NCBI GenBank assembly: GCA_937974175.1
Contig: CALJIG010000037.1
Coordinates: 1 to 64,000 of the forward strand
DNA from: an uncultured Ignavibacteria bacterium
Lineage (GTDB): Bacteria > Bacteroidota > Ignavibacteria > Tepidaquicellales > Tepidaquicellaceae
Length of the DNA stretch: 64,000 nucleotides
Direction: 5' to 3'
The notes under the pieces are model-generated. The model ran no database searches. It saw only the letters and a list, made by a program, of their open reading frames with translations, and was not told where the DNA came from. The translations under genes and the position numbers were made by a program. Below are positions 9,384 to 17,965 of this stretch, piece by piece. Position 1 is the first letter of the stretch. The number at the start of each line of letters is the position of its first letter.

Positions 9384-12300
9384 ATGAAAAAATTATTATT
9401 CATTTTAGTACTGCTGACCTATTCCAACATTTTCGCAGTTGATTACTATTACTACCAGAACCAGCGCATCGACCTGCAGCAACGGGTTGACCGCATTGCA
9501 GTTGTATTGAAAAATACAACAAAGCAAAAAAACGAGATTGAAAGCTCCCTTAAATCCCGTTTAAGTTCAGATGCAAAAATTCTGGAGACAGGATTCAATA
9601 CTTATGAAATTAAATTCAGCTCTTACAAACTCCCAACGGAGCTGATGTCAGTTTCAAATAATTTTTCAAATCTCGATTTCGTTAAGTTTACAACTCCCGT
9701 TTACTATGGCGAATCAAGAAGTGTAATACAGGTTCCGACAGATGAATTTATAGTAAGATTGAGAAATGAAAAAGACTTTGAAAAGCTGCAAATGCTTAAT
9801 ACAGAAAACAAGGTTTTTATTTCAGGCAGCGTTTTCGATAAAAAAGGATTTTTATTAAAATCGTATGATGACGTAACTCTTAACGCATTAGATTTAAGCA
9901 ATATTTATTTCAATACAGGATTATTTGAATTCTGCGAACCGAATTTCATTTATCCGGAAGGCGGACTCTTAAACTACTGGCCAAATGATCCTTTTATAAA
10001 CAGCCAGTGGCATTTATCAAATGGCGGACAAACTGTAAGAACAGGCGGCAGTCAAATTTTTGATGAACAATCTACTACAGGTGTTTCTGATGCAGATATG
10101 AACGTTAACCTCGCCTGGGATATAACACGCGGTTCAGCAAATATTACAGTCGGTGTTTTTGATACAGGTATTGATTCTGCACATCCTGATTTAAGAACTA
10201 ATGTTATTGCAGGTTATGATGCTATATGGAATAGAATGGGTGTACCTAGAGATTCGAACGGACACGGCACTTGTACTGCAGGTTTAATTGCAGCCAGAGG
10301 CGATAACGGTGTAGGTATAAGCGGTGTTGCTCCTTTATGTAAAATACAATCATTCAGAGTTCTGAATGCTAATGGCACCGGAGTATTAATTGCTCTTTCA
10401 CGTTCTTTCGATTCAGCAAGAGTATGGGGTGTTGAAGTACTAAACAACAGCTGGGGCGGAGGCACACCAAATAACACAGTAACGCTTTCAATAAATGCTG
10501 CAGCAGATTCAGGAAGAAACGGCAGAGGATGCGCAATATTCTTTTCTTCAGGAAATGACGGCAGAAGTTATGTTTCTTATCCTTCATCACTTCCGAAAGT
10601 TATTTCAGTTGGCGCAACAACTAACAGAGATAAAAGAAAAGCCCCCGGCACAGGTGAACAATACTGGTGGGGCGGAAACTACGGAAGTAATGCAAACGGT
10701 GATATAGACGTATGCGCACCTACAATATGTCTCACCACAGATATACAAGGCTTCGGCGGTTACGTTCAGAAAGCCGGAGTAAATGGAGATTATGATTCAA
10801 CGTTTAACGGAACATCCTGCTCATGTCCGAATGTATCCGGTATCGCAGCTCTTTTACTTTCGATGAATTCAAATCTTACCAGACTACAGGTTTATGAATA
10901 TATTTGCAGAGGCGCGGAAAAAGTTGACAGAGTTTCATACGATGGCTTTAAAACATACGGATGGTGGAATGCATATTACGGATACGGAAGAGTAAATGCT
11001 TATTACGCATTAAAGCTGGCTCAGGGTGTTGACGTAGTTCCTCCGGGAATTGTCTATGACCCGGTTCGTTCAACAACGAGTACACAATACACAAGAATTT
11101 TTGCAACATTCTATGACCAGGATGGAATAACACCTGTTCCTACAGAAGGTCCTAATCAGCCTTACCTTTTCTATAGAGTTAAAAGAGCTGACGGCGGCTG
11201 GGGAGCATTGTATTCATTACCTGCTGATTCAGTAAGTTTATTTGGTGGCAGAATATTTCACATGCCGGGGTTTGGCTGGAATACACAAGTAAAATATTTC
11301 TTCATAGCCCGAGATGAAAACGGCAATGCATCTTATTATCCTAAGCATTGCAGAGTAAGCGCAACAGAAGGATTACTTGACGCATATTATTTTGCGGTTG
11401 GTCAGCAGCAGACACTCACAGGCAGAATTTCTAATTTCAACACTGCACAGGCCGGAGGAATTTTATCAGGTGGAATAAACTTAACAAACTCGCAGCTGCC
11501 TATTTTAGATACAAGAGTAAGAGTTTATGGTAATTACAACATCGCTCCATTTGATATAGATGACGTACATTTACAGCTTTTCTCACCAAATATGGAATCT
11601 TATGAAAACAGATTTTCATTGTTTGGAAGATATCCCGGAAACGGAAGTATTACCGGAACTACATTTTATGATGGAGCAAACAACTATATGGCATCAGGAA
11701 ATGCTCCTTACACAAATGCAAATTACAGACCTGATTATCCGTTTGAATCATTAAACGGAACTGATGCAAACGGCTTATGGAAATTTATAGCTTATGACCA
11801 GGCATCGGAAGGAAATCCGCCAATCGGTTCAATGACTTATGACAGCTTGAGATTAACAATGACTGTTCTTTCTACCAGAACATCACCTTGTTTTGTTCAC
11901 CTTGAACCGAAAGACACTATAATTGATTTTGGTAATGTAGCAGGAGGTCAAATTAAGGAAGTTACATACTATGTAAAAAATAACGGAACTGATACGTTAA
12001 ACATTTTAGGTAATCCTGTTATTTCAGGAAGTGACGCTGCAAGATTTTCCATTCTCTTTGCTCCGACAAGAGTAATGCCGAATGACAGCAATGCATTCAT
12101 TGTAAGATGTTCACATCCTTTGAACAGAAGTACCGGCGGCAATGAAGTTGAGTTTGATAATCCGCAGAGAGCGTCGTTGCGATTCAGAACGGACTCTCCC
12201 GACCACGATACAGTTTTCGTATCGCTTCAGACACAAAACGCTTTGCCTGTTGAGCTTGCAAGCTTTACTGCAAATGTGAATAAAAAAGATGTTGAGCTTA

Positions 12301-12821
12301 AATGGGCAACAGTAAGCGAACTGAATAATTCCGGATTTGATATTGAAAGAAAGGATAATAATGAATGGAAGAAAGTATCATTTATACAAGGTAACGGAAC
12401 TACAAATAATCAGAAGGAATATTCATACACAGATAGAAATCTTCAGTCAGGAAAATACAAATACAGACTGAAGCAGATTGATTATAACGGGAACTTTGAG
12501 TACTACGAGCTTAACAATGAAGTAACTGTTGGTATTCCTCAAAAGTATTTCTTATCGCAGAACTATCCGAACCCTTTCAATCCGTCTACAAAGATTGATT
12601 ATGAATTACCATTTGATTCACAGGTAAAAATCAGAATCTACGATATGACAGGGCGGGAAGTAGCAGCTCTTGTAAACGGAATGACAGCCGCCGGATATTA
12701 CACTGCTCAGTTCAATGCATCAAGCATGGCAAGCGGAATTTACTTCTGCTCAATTGAAGCAGCCGACAATAATTCAAATAACAAATTCAGTAAAGTAATT
12801 AAAATGTCCTTAGTAAAATGA
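9384..12821 (+). CDS. Secreted subtilisin-like protease with T9SS sorting domain
   Basis: After a signal peptide (about 1-18) and a propeptide-like region comes a peptidase S8 domain (about 240-540). The triad is D260 (FDTGID), H294 (SNGHGT) and S478, with oxyanion N391 (SSGND). The catalytic block is GTSCSCP instead of the usual GTSMAxP, which places two cysteines around the nucleophile. A proprotein-convertase P-like domain (about 670-830), a choice-of-anchor D/ASPM-like beta domain (about 840-945) and the T9SS C-terminal domain (LSQNYPNPFNP) follow. It should be exported by Sec, moved across the outer membrane by T9SS and act on proteins outside the cell. The last about 190 residues closely resemble the end of the protein at 58824. 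Confidence 0.9.
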   Translation: MKKLLFILVLLTYSNIFAVDYYYYQNQRIDLQQRVDRIAVVLKNTTKQKNEIESSLKSRLSSDAKILETGFNTYEIKFSSYKLPTELMSVSNNFSNLDFVKFTTPVYYGESRSVIQVPTDEFIVRLRNEKDFEKLQMLNTENKVFISGSVFDKKGFLLKSYDDVTLNALDLSNIYFNTGLFEFCEPNFIYPEGGLLNYWPNDPFINSQWHLSNGGQTVRTGGSQIFDEQSTTGVSDADMNVNLAWDITRGSANITVGVFDTGIDSAHPDLRTNVIAGYDAIWNRMGVPRDSNGHGTCTAGLIAARGDNGVGISGVAPLCKIQSFRVLNANGTGVLIALSRSFDSARVWGVEVLNNSWGGGTPNNTVTLSINAAADSGRNGRGCAIFFSSGNDGRSYVSYPSSLPKVISVGATTNRDKRKAPGTGEQYWWGGNYGSNANGDIDVCAPTICLTTDIQGFGGYVQKAGVNGDYDSTFNGTSCSCPNVSGIAALLLSMNSNLTRLQVYEYICRGAEKVDRVSYDGFKTYGWWNAYYGYGRVNAYYALKLAQGVDVVPPGIVYDPVRSTTSTQYTRIFATFYDQDGITPVPTEGPNQPYLFYRVKRADGGWGALYSLPADSVSLFGGRIFHMPGFGWNTQVKYFFIARDENGNASYYPKHCRVSATEGLLDAYYFAVGQQQTLTGRISNFNTAQAGGILSGGINLTNSQLPILDTRVRVYGNYNIAPFDIDDVHLQLFSPNMESYENRFSLFGRYPGNGSITGTTFYDGANNYMASGNAPYTNANYRPDYPFESLNGTDANGLWKFIAYDQASEGNPPIGSMTYDSLRLTMTVLSTRTSPCFVHLEPKDTIIDFGNVAGGQIKEVTYYVKNNGTDTLNILGNPVISGSDAARFSILFAPTRVMPNDSNAFIVRCSHPLNRSTGGNEVEFDNPQRASLRFRTDSPDHDTVFVSLQTQNALPVELASFTANVNKKDVELKWATVSELNNSGFDIERKDNNEWKKVSFIQGNGTTNNQKEYSYTDRNLQSGKYKYRLKQIDYNGNFEYYELNNEVTVGIPQKYFLSQNYPNPFNPSTKIDYELPFDSQVKIRIYDMTGREVAALVNGMTAAGYYTAQFNASSMASGIYFCSIEAADNNSNNKFSKVIKMSLVK

Positions 12822-12829
12822 GGAATAAA

Positions 12830-13084
12830 ATGATTAACCAAACAATTATGAAAAGAACTAAAAATCATTTCTCCCTGACATTAATACAATACGGTGCATT
12901 CACCGGATTGGTAATAGGATTTCTTGTAAACCTCTTCGGACCTGAAAGCGAACTAATTCCCTCTGCAATAATCACAATGATATTCTTTTATGTGATTGCA
13001 GGTGCAGCATTCGGAAGTTTCATCGGTCTGCTGATGGATAAACTTTACAGACCTGAAAGAAATCCTGAGTATTCAAATTTATAG
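12830..13084 (+). CDS. Small two-helix membrane protein
   Basis: It has two hydrophobic helices: one from about TLIQYGAFTGLVIGFLVNLF, the second from about IITMIFFYVIAGAAFGSFIG. The C-terminus is charged. An in-frame ATG at 12818 overlaps the stop of the protease gene as ATGA. The ATG at 12830 has AGGA five bases upstream and is preferred, which shortens the product by four residues to 84. Tight coupling suggests co-transcription with the protease. The Gly-rich helices recall small two-TM inner-membrane proteins, but no family was recognised. Confidence 0.6.
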   Translation: MINQTIMKRTKNHFSLTLIQYGAFTGLVIGFLVNLFGPESELIPSAIITMIFFYVIAGAAFGSFIGLLMDKLYRPERNPEYSNL

Positions 13085-13092
13085 ACCCCCAA

Positions 13093-13142
13093 TGCCTTAT
13101 CCTGCAATTTCTTTAGAGAGAAGATAAAGAAAGGATAAGGCA
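13093..13142 (+). terminator. Probable terminator after protease operon
   Basis: tgccttatcct (13093-13103) and aggataaggca (13132-13142) are perfect 11-bp inverted arms around a 28-base loop and are followed by aacttttctt. The long loop and weak T-tract make it a moderate candidate. Confidence 0.5.
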
Positions 13143-13188
13143 AACTTTTCTTAATTTCATTTGCCTTCATATTAAAGTAATTTGTGAT

Positions 13189-13851
13189 ATGAAGGCATTG
13201 ATACTTTCAGCCGGCTTCGGCACCAGATTAAAACCGCTAACCGATACAACTCCCAAAGCGCTTATTCCCTATAAAGGTAAATCTCTTATCGTTCATCAGA
13301 TTGAAAAATTAAAATCAGTCGGCATAAATGAAATTGTTATAAATGTTCATCACCTGAAAGAAAAGATAATAGATTTTTTTGATTCAAATGATTTTGGAAT
13401 TACAGTAAATATTTCGGATGAAGAAGAAATTCTAGGAACAGGTGGAGGGATTATTAACGCTGAAAATTTTTTTAAAGATGGACCTTTTTTTCTTGTAGTG
13501 AATGCTGATATAATTTCAGACGTTGATATTAAAAAATTTATAGAAAGCCATTCCGAGAATAATTTCGCAACGCTTGCTGTACAGAAAAGAAAAACATCAC
13601 GCTATCTTGAATTCGACACTGATATGAATCTGATTGGAAGAGCTAATGAGAATTCATTAGAAAAGAATTTATATGCGTTCAATGCAATGCATGTAATATC
13701 GAAAGAAATATTTAATTCAGGATATAAAGCAGAGTTCAAAGATATTATTGAAATCTATCTTGATGAGTTACAAAAAGGAAAAACAATTAAAGGGTATAAT
13801 GTCGGCCCGGCAGAGTTTAAAGATATTGGAAAACACGAAAACTTGATTTAA
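13189..13851 (+). CDS. Sugar-1-phosphate nucleotidyltransferase (MurU/HddC-like)
   Basis: The 220-residue NDP-sugar pyrophosphorylase has the N-terminal signature LSAGFGTRLKPLTDTTPKAL. It also has GTGGGI near 84-89 and the metal-binding NAD block at about 105-107. It should transfer a nucleotide from NTP to a sugar-1-phosphate. Its short length without a C-terminal left-handed helix resembles MurNAc-1-P uridylyltransferase MurU or heptose-1-P nucleotidyltransferases; the substrate cannot be decided from sequence. It ends one base before the convergent nfu gene. No amgK-like kinase is adjacent. Confidence 0.85.
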   Translation: MKALILSAGFGTRLKPLTDTTPKALIPYKGKSLIVHQIEKLKSVGINEIVINVHHLKEKIIDFFDSNDFGITVNISDEEEILGTGGGIINAENFFKDGPFFLVVNADIISDVDIKKFIESHSENNFATLAVQKRKTSRYLEFDTDMNLIGRANENSLEKNLYAFNAMHVISKEIFNSGYKAEFKDIIEIYLDELQKGKTIKGYNVGPAEFKDIGKHENLI

Positions 13852-14085
13852 TTATGCAACCTGTTCAACTCTTTTTACCCATGGTAATTCTTTCATAAGC
13901 ACACGTTCAACACCAGCGCGCAATGTCATCTGGCTCATAGGGCAGCCGAGACACGAACCGAGCAAACGCAGCTCAACAATACTTTCATCTTTGATATTTA
14001 CAACTTCAACATCACCTCCGTCAATCTGTAAATAAGGGCGAATTCTTTTTAATACTTCTTCTATTTGTGAAAGAGATATTTCCAT
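13852..14085 (-). CDS. NifU C-terminal-domain (Nfu) Fe-S scaffold protein
   Basis: The 77-residue protein is a stand-alone NifU_C domain: IRPYLQIDGGDVEVV at about 15-29 and the cluster-binding CLGC (C45, C48) followed by PMSQMTLRAGVE. It should carry a [4Fe-4S] cluster and pass it to apoproteins. It is last in the minus-strand order mrp-lipoprotein-nfu, 20 bp after the lipoprotein gene. The link to mrp is meaningful because both act in Fe-S cluster delivery. Confidence 0.92.
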   Translation of the reverse strand: MEISLSQIEEVLKRIRPYLQIDGGDVEVVNIKDESIVELRLLGSCLGCPMSQMTLRAGVERVLMKELPWVKRVEQVA

Positions 14086-14105
14086 ATAAAAATTAAAACT
14101 TAAAA

Positions 14106-14525
14106 TTATTCTACTAACTTCATCATTTCCTTATTCGTTCTTGCCAGATCATATTTCCATGCACCTTCTTTTATCGAATATACTTCAAGAGTTTTCCCCG
14201 ATTTGAATTTCAAAGTTACCATTGCATTATCACCATCCTTTTTTTCATCAATAACTTCAAAATCTTCATTAAGATTTCCTAGAGATTTCGGATTTTTAAA
14301 ATCCTTATCAAAAGCTTCTTTACCTGAAAGATTTCTTGTCTTTGCAGTTGTCTCGAATTGTTTCTGAGATTCTGCCGAAAGAAATGTCCAGGCTTTTTCA
14401 GTGCTGCCTTCTTTCACGGACTTTACAAAATCTTTTATTGAGTTGGCAGGAGAATCTGAGCCGCCGGAGTTTCCGCAGCCGCTTAATAAAAGCAGCAATC
14501 CGAATAATACAATTAAATGTTTCAT
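14106..14525 (-). CDS. Small lipoprotein, DUF4878-like
   Basis: The ATG at 14525 gives MKHLIVLFGLLLLLSGC, a lipoprotein signal with lipobox LSGC. A TTG seven codons upstream would overlap mrp and seems less likely. The roughly 120-residue mature part has the layout of DUF4878/NTF2-like lipoproteins: an N-terminal helix pair (SIKDFVKSVKEGSTEKAW), then beta strands ending in GAWKYDLA. It is probably periplasmic and membrane-anchored; its function is unknown. Its place between two Fe-S biogenesis genes is odd for an envelope protein and may only reflect operon packing. Confidence 0.7.
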   Translation of the reverse strand: MKHLIVLFGLLLLLSGCGNSGGSDSPANSIKDFVKSVKEGSTEKAWTFLSAESQKQFETTAKTRNLSGKEAFDKDFKNPKSLGNLNEDFEVIDEKKDGDNAMVTLKFKSGKTLEVYSIKEGAWKYDLARTNKEMMKLVE

Positions 14526-14529
14526 AGTT

Positions 14530-15618
14530 TTAAATATTAATTTCAAGTTCAGGCATTTCGCTTTCTTTAGCGTTGAACATATTTACTTCCAATACTAGTT
14601 TTGATGCAATATCATTATAAATTTTTGCAGTTTCAGAGTCAGGCGCTTTTAATACAATCGGAATTCCAGAATCGCCGCCTTCTCGTATTGCTGTATTAAT
14701 TGGTATCTCTCCCAATAAAGGAATTTTAAATTCATCACTCATTTTTTTACCGCCGCCTTCACCGAATATAAATTCTTTCTTTCCGTCAGCGTGTTTAAAG
14801 TAACTCATGTTTTCTATAATTCCCAATGTAGGCACGTTTACTTTTTCAAACATCACATACCCCTTACGCGCATCTGCAAGAGAAATATCCTGCGGAGTTG
14901 TAACCATAACTGCTCCCGTAAGCGGAATAGTCTGGCTTAACGTTAACTGAATATCACCCGTACCCGGAGGCATATCGAATAATAAATAATCAAGCTCTCC
15001 CCATACAACTTCCGTCATAAACTGACGAAGCGCGCTTGAAGCCATGGGTCCGCGCCATACAACAGCAGTACCCTCTTCCATTAAAAATCCGATAGACATT
15101 AGTTTCACACCATGCGCATCAACCGGAAGCATTTTATTCTTCTCACCATCTTTAACTAAGAAAGGCTTCTCTTTAGTTCCAAACATCAGAGGAATTGATG
15201 GACCGTATATATCGGCATCAATCAATCCTACCTTAGCGCCTTTTTGAGCAAGAGCAACTGCAAGATTAACGGCAACTGTTGATTTCCCTACACCGCCTTT
15301 GCCTGAAGCAACTGCGATTGTGTTTTTTATATTCGGAAGTATGGAAGCTTTTTTATCGTTACGATGATTTGTAACTCCAAGTGTAAAATTTATCACAACA
15401 TTCTCGACTTCATTGAATGCCGATTTTATCGAATTTGAAATCTGTGTTTTTACCGGCTCAAGATTTTTATTCAGCGGATCGGATATTCCTAAATTTAAAA
15501 TTAAGTTCTTGCCGTTTATTGAGATGCCTTTATAAAATCCTAATGTGATATAATCCTTTTTAAGAAAAGGTTCGTTAATAGCAGCTAAGATACTCTTTAC
15601 GTTTTGTTCTGTTATCAT
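14530..15618 (-). CDS. Mrp/ApbC-type P-loop ATPase, Fe-S carrier family
   Basis: An N-terminal MIP18/DUF59-like domain (about 1-90) precedes a ParA/MinD-type ATPase with the deviant Walker A GKGGVGKST (106-114), DADIYGPSIP (about 134-143) and DMPPGTGD (215-222). The family binds and transfers Fe-S clusters. The usual CxxC after ENMSYF is missing here: residues 270-287 read ENMSYFKHADGKKEFIFG. I recall Bacteroidota Mrp proteins that also lack it, so cluster binding may differ or depend on the nearby Nfu. It is the first gene of mrp-lipoprotein-nfu. Confidence 0.92.
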   Translation of the reverse strand: MITEQNVKSILAAINEPFLKKDYITLGFYKGISINGKNLILNLGISDPLNKNLEPVKTQISNSIKSAFNEVENVVINFTLGVTNHRNDKKASILPNIKNTIAVASGKGGVGKSTVAVNLAVALAQKGAKVGLIDADIYGPSIPLMFGTKEKPFLVKDGEKNKMLPVDAHGVKLMSIGFLMEEGTAVVWRGPMASSALRQFMTEVVWGELDYLLFDMPPGTGDIQLTLSQTIPLTGAVMVTTPQDISLADARKGYVMFEKVNVPTLGIIENMSYFKHADGKKEFIFGEGGGKKMSDEFKIPLLGEIPINTAIREGGDSGIPIVLKAPDSETAKIYNDIASKLVLEVNMFNAKESEMPELEINI

Positions 15619-15723
15619 TATTTTTTGTTGACTAATAAATTAAGAATAAAGGAAGAGTGTTTAAATGGAATTCGTAAGCACATATTAACTGAAAATTTAA
15701 TAATTTTTCTTTATCTTATATTT

Positions 15724-15936
15724 ATGAAAGCAAATGAAATCATATTCCTAGTTGAAGAATCTTTAGAAGGTGGATATGAAGCAAAAGCCATTGGTGAATC
15801 AATATTTACTGAAGCTGAGTCCATCGACGAATTAAAATCTAATATTAAAGAAGCCGTACACTGTCATTTTGAAGATACTGAGGCTCCATCTTTTATAACC
15901 TTACGATTTGTAAAGGAAGAGACACTTTCTGTATGA
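15724..15936 (+). CDS. hicB: HicB-like antitoxin
   Basis: The 70-residue protein has the HicB partial RNase H-like fold: FLVEESLEGGYEAKAIGESI, then FTEAESIDELKSNIKEAV. It should neutralise the HicA toxin encoded by the next gene and may autoregulate. It is a short form without a C-terminal DNA-binding domain. The in-frame region reaches further upstream, but the ATG at 15724 matches the family start. It overlaps hicA by the ATGA junction. The order antitoxin-toxin is one of the two known arrangements. Confidence 0.85.
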   Translation: MKANEIIFLVEESLEGGYEAKAIGESIFTEAESIDELKSNIKEAVHCHFEDTEAPSFITLRFVKEETLSV

Positions 15937-16178
15937 AAATCCCTCGAGATGTTAGTTCAACTGATTTAATAAAAAGTCTCAAGAAATTTAATTACGAAGT
16001 TACACGGCAAGTCGGAAGCCATATCAGATTAACAAAAACTACAGAATCTACAACCCATCACATAACAATTCCAAATCATAGTCCTATTAAAATCGGAACA
16101 TTGAATAATATTCTTAAAGATATTTCCGATTCTTTATCGATTTCAAAAGAACAGCTTATAAAAGAACTATTCGATTAA
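15933..16178 (+). CDS. hicA: HicA-like mRNA interferase toxin
   Basis: The 81-residue protein is a HicA/YcfA dsRBD-like toxin. It has the catalytic His in QVGSHIRL (H30) and the block HHITIPNH, followed by KIGTLNNILKD. The family blocks translation by cleaving mRNA and is held in check by HicB. No residue known to be essential seems lost, so the pair may be active. The start ATG overlaps the hicB stop. Confidence 0.88.
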   Translation: MKIPRDVSSTDLIKSLKKFNYEVTRQVGSHIRLTKTTESTTHHITIPNHSPIKIGTLNNILKDISDSLSISKEQLIKELFD

Positions 16179-16229
16179 TTCCATTTCTTAAGAACTTCAT
16201 TTTCACTAAATTTATTTTTTACATCACAC

Positions 16230-16829
16230 TTGCTGAATAAAACATCTAAAATAGCTTTATTAGTTCTTGTCATTGCAGCCATTTTCTGGCTCGGTGCTGT
16301 GAACATCCGTTTTTTCATTGGCAATCAGCTTTTGAATTACGACGAATTCAATTTCAGAACGAGCATTCCTCCCGATGAAGAGAATCAGATATTTCAGGCA
16401 ATCGCAAACTGTTCTCTTACAATTATGATTTTTTATCCTATAGCACTTCTTGCTGCGATTGTGTTTATCAAAAACTGCAAGATAAAGCTGAAAGAAAACC
16501 CATGGCTTTTGATGAGTGCAATTTTATTTTTTGCATTCGTACCTGTTGAAATTTATACTTCATACATCGATTTAAAATTTGTTCTGCTTTTTAATACAAG
16601 ACCGGCAAACCACGATGTTTTGTTAAAGCTTTTCGGCGAGCGTATCGGATTTTTAAAAGGCGTTCCATGGATTGCAGTTCTTTCCTATTATACAATTATC
16701 GGTATTGCAATTTTCCAGCCTCTGAAAAAATCACGCGAGCAGCTCGAGTACGAAAAGAACAAAGCAAAGGAACACTCCTACAAATATATTTTCCATGAGG
16801 AAGATGATTTAATTATTGATGAAAAATAA
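16230..16829 (+). CDS. Unrecognised polytopic membrane protein
   Basis: The 199-residue protein has about four membrane segments: near 8-27, 62-83, 93-110 and 150-165. There is a hydrophilic loop after the first (NYDEFNFRTSIPPDEENQ) and a charged C-terminus ending HEEDDLIIDEK. The start is TTG at 16230, since no in-frame ATG exists before residue 66. It leads a plus-strand chain of four genes with gaps of 11, 19 and 14 bp. No family was recognised; an inner-membrane location is expected. Confidence 0.65.
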   Translation: MLNKTSKIALLVLVIAAIFWLGAVNIRFFIGNQLLNYDEFNFRTSIPPDEENQIFQAIANCSLTIMIFYPIALLAAIVFIKNCKIKLKENPWLLMSAILFFAFVPVEIYTSYIDLKFVLLFNTRPANHDVLLKLFGERIGFLKGVPWIAVLSYYTIIGIAIFQPLKKSREQLEYEKNKAKEHSYKYIFHEEDDLIIDEK

Positions 16830-16840
16830 TCTAGCTACAA

Positions 16841-17140
16841 ATGTCACTCATAAAAAAACAACACGTAAAAAAAACTGACGAAAAGAAAGACGTTACCATA
16901 AATGAACTCATTGAGCTTCTTAACAACATGGGATACAGAGTCCGTATTGAAAGAGGAACTTTCAAAGGTGGATTTTGCTTATTAAGAGAAGAGAAGATAT
17001 TCCTTTTGAAAAAAGATCTTGAACAGGATAAAAAAATAAGCGTACTTGCAAGCAACATTGCTGAAATCGGAGTTGAAGATATTTTTATAAAACCCAATAT
17101 AAGAGAATTGATTGAAAACGCTTCCGCAGAAGAAGACTAA
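16841..17140 (+). CDS. Small conserved-looking hypothetical protein
   Basis: The 99-residue soluble protein has a Lys-rich N-terminus. A compact alpha/beta core follows: INELIELLNNMGYRVRIERG, then GGFCLLREEKIFLLKKDLEQ and IGVEDIFIKPNIRELIE. The pattern of a short helix, then strands with GGFC and REEK, suggests a small folded domain rather than a chance ORF. Operon spacing (11 bp upstream, 19 bp downstream) supports expression with the hydrolase gene. Function unknown. Confidence 0.65.
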   Translation: MSLIKKQHVKKTDEKKDVTINELIELLNNMGYRVRIERGTFKGGFCLLREEKIFLLKKDLEQDKKISVLASNIAEIGVEDIFIKPNIRELIENASAEED

Positions 17141-17159
17141 TAACAAGGATTAATTTACC

Positions 17160-17951
17160 ATGAAAGTTACACTGCTCGGCACCGGCACATCACAAGGAAT
17201 ACCCGTCATAGGCTGTCCGTGCGCAACCTGCCACTCAACAAATCCTAAAGATAAACGATTACGAGTTTCTGCATATCTTGAAATTCCCGGCTACGGAATA
17301 AACGGCAGCGATACATTAAAACTTCTTATAGATACTTCATCCGATTTCCGTCAGCAAATGCTTACAAATAATTTTGATGATGTTGATGTAGTTTTGTTTA
17401 CGCATCATCACATTGACCACATTGGAGGAATGGATGACCTTCGCCAGATAAATCAGCAGAAGAAAAAGAAAATAGATATCTACGGCAATAAGCTTACACT
17501 TGATGAAATAAAAACTACTTTCCGATATGTGCTTGATGAAAGGCTTCAGAAACATAATTCAGTTCCGCTATTGAATTTCAATTACATAGATTTAAATCCT
17601 TTCAAGATAAACGGACTGGAGATTATACCCATAGAATTTTACCATGGTAATCTTCCGATTTACGGATACAGAATAGGAAATTTTGCCTATATAACTGATG
17701 CAAGTATGATTCCTGAATCGGAATTTGCAAAACTGCAAAATCTTGATGTACTTGTTCTTAATGCTTTAAGACACAGACCGCATCCGACGCATTTTAATCT
17801 TGAGCAGGCAGTTGAAGTCGCCAAAAGATTAAAACCAAAGCAGACATATTTTACTCATATCACCCATGATATGGCGCACGAAGAAACAAATAAAACATTG
17901 CCGCCGGAAATACAACTTGGTTACGACGGACTATCATTTGAAATTAAATAA
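17160..17951 (+). CDS. PhnP-like metallo-beta-lactamase-fold hydrolase
   Basis: The 263-residue protein has the PhnP/RNase Z-like layout. It begins LLGTGTSQGIPVIGC with a Cys pair in GCPCATC (possible structural zinc). The metal motif THHHIDHIGGMDDLR follows (about 81-95), and TDAS and THITHDMAHEE supply later ligands. PhnP enzymes are phosphodiesterases acting on cyclic phosphates; here no phosphonate operon is present, so the substrate is unknown. It lies 14 bp before the inositol-monophosphatase gene. Confidence 0.88.
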   Translation: MKVTLLGTGTSQGIPVIGCPCATCHSTNPKDKRLRVSAYLEIPGYGINGSDTLKLLIDTSSDFRQQMLTNNFDDVDVVLFTHHHIDHIGGMDDLRQINQQKKKKIDIYGNKLTLDEIKTTFRYVLDERLQKHNSVPLLNFNYIDLNPFKINGLEIIPIEFYHGNLPIYGYRIGNFAYITDASMIPESEFAKLQNLDVLVLNALRHRPHPTHFNLEQAVEVAKRLKPKQTYFTHITHDMAHEETNKTLPPEIQLGYDGLSFEIK

Positions 17952-17965
17952 TACCAGATTCTCCC

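Noticed and set aside
15604..15723. 40-residue N-terminal extension of HicB
   Set aside because: It overlaps the divergent mrp start and does not look like HicB; the ATG at 15724 fits the family.
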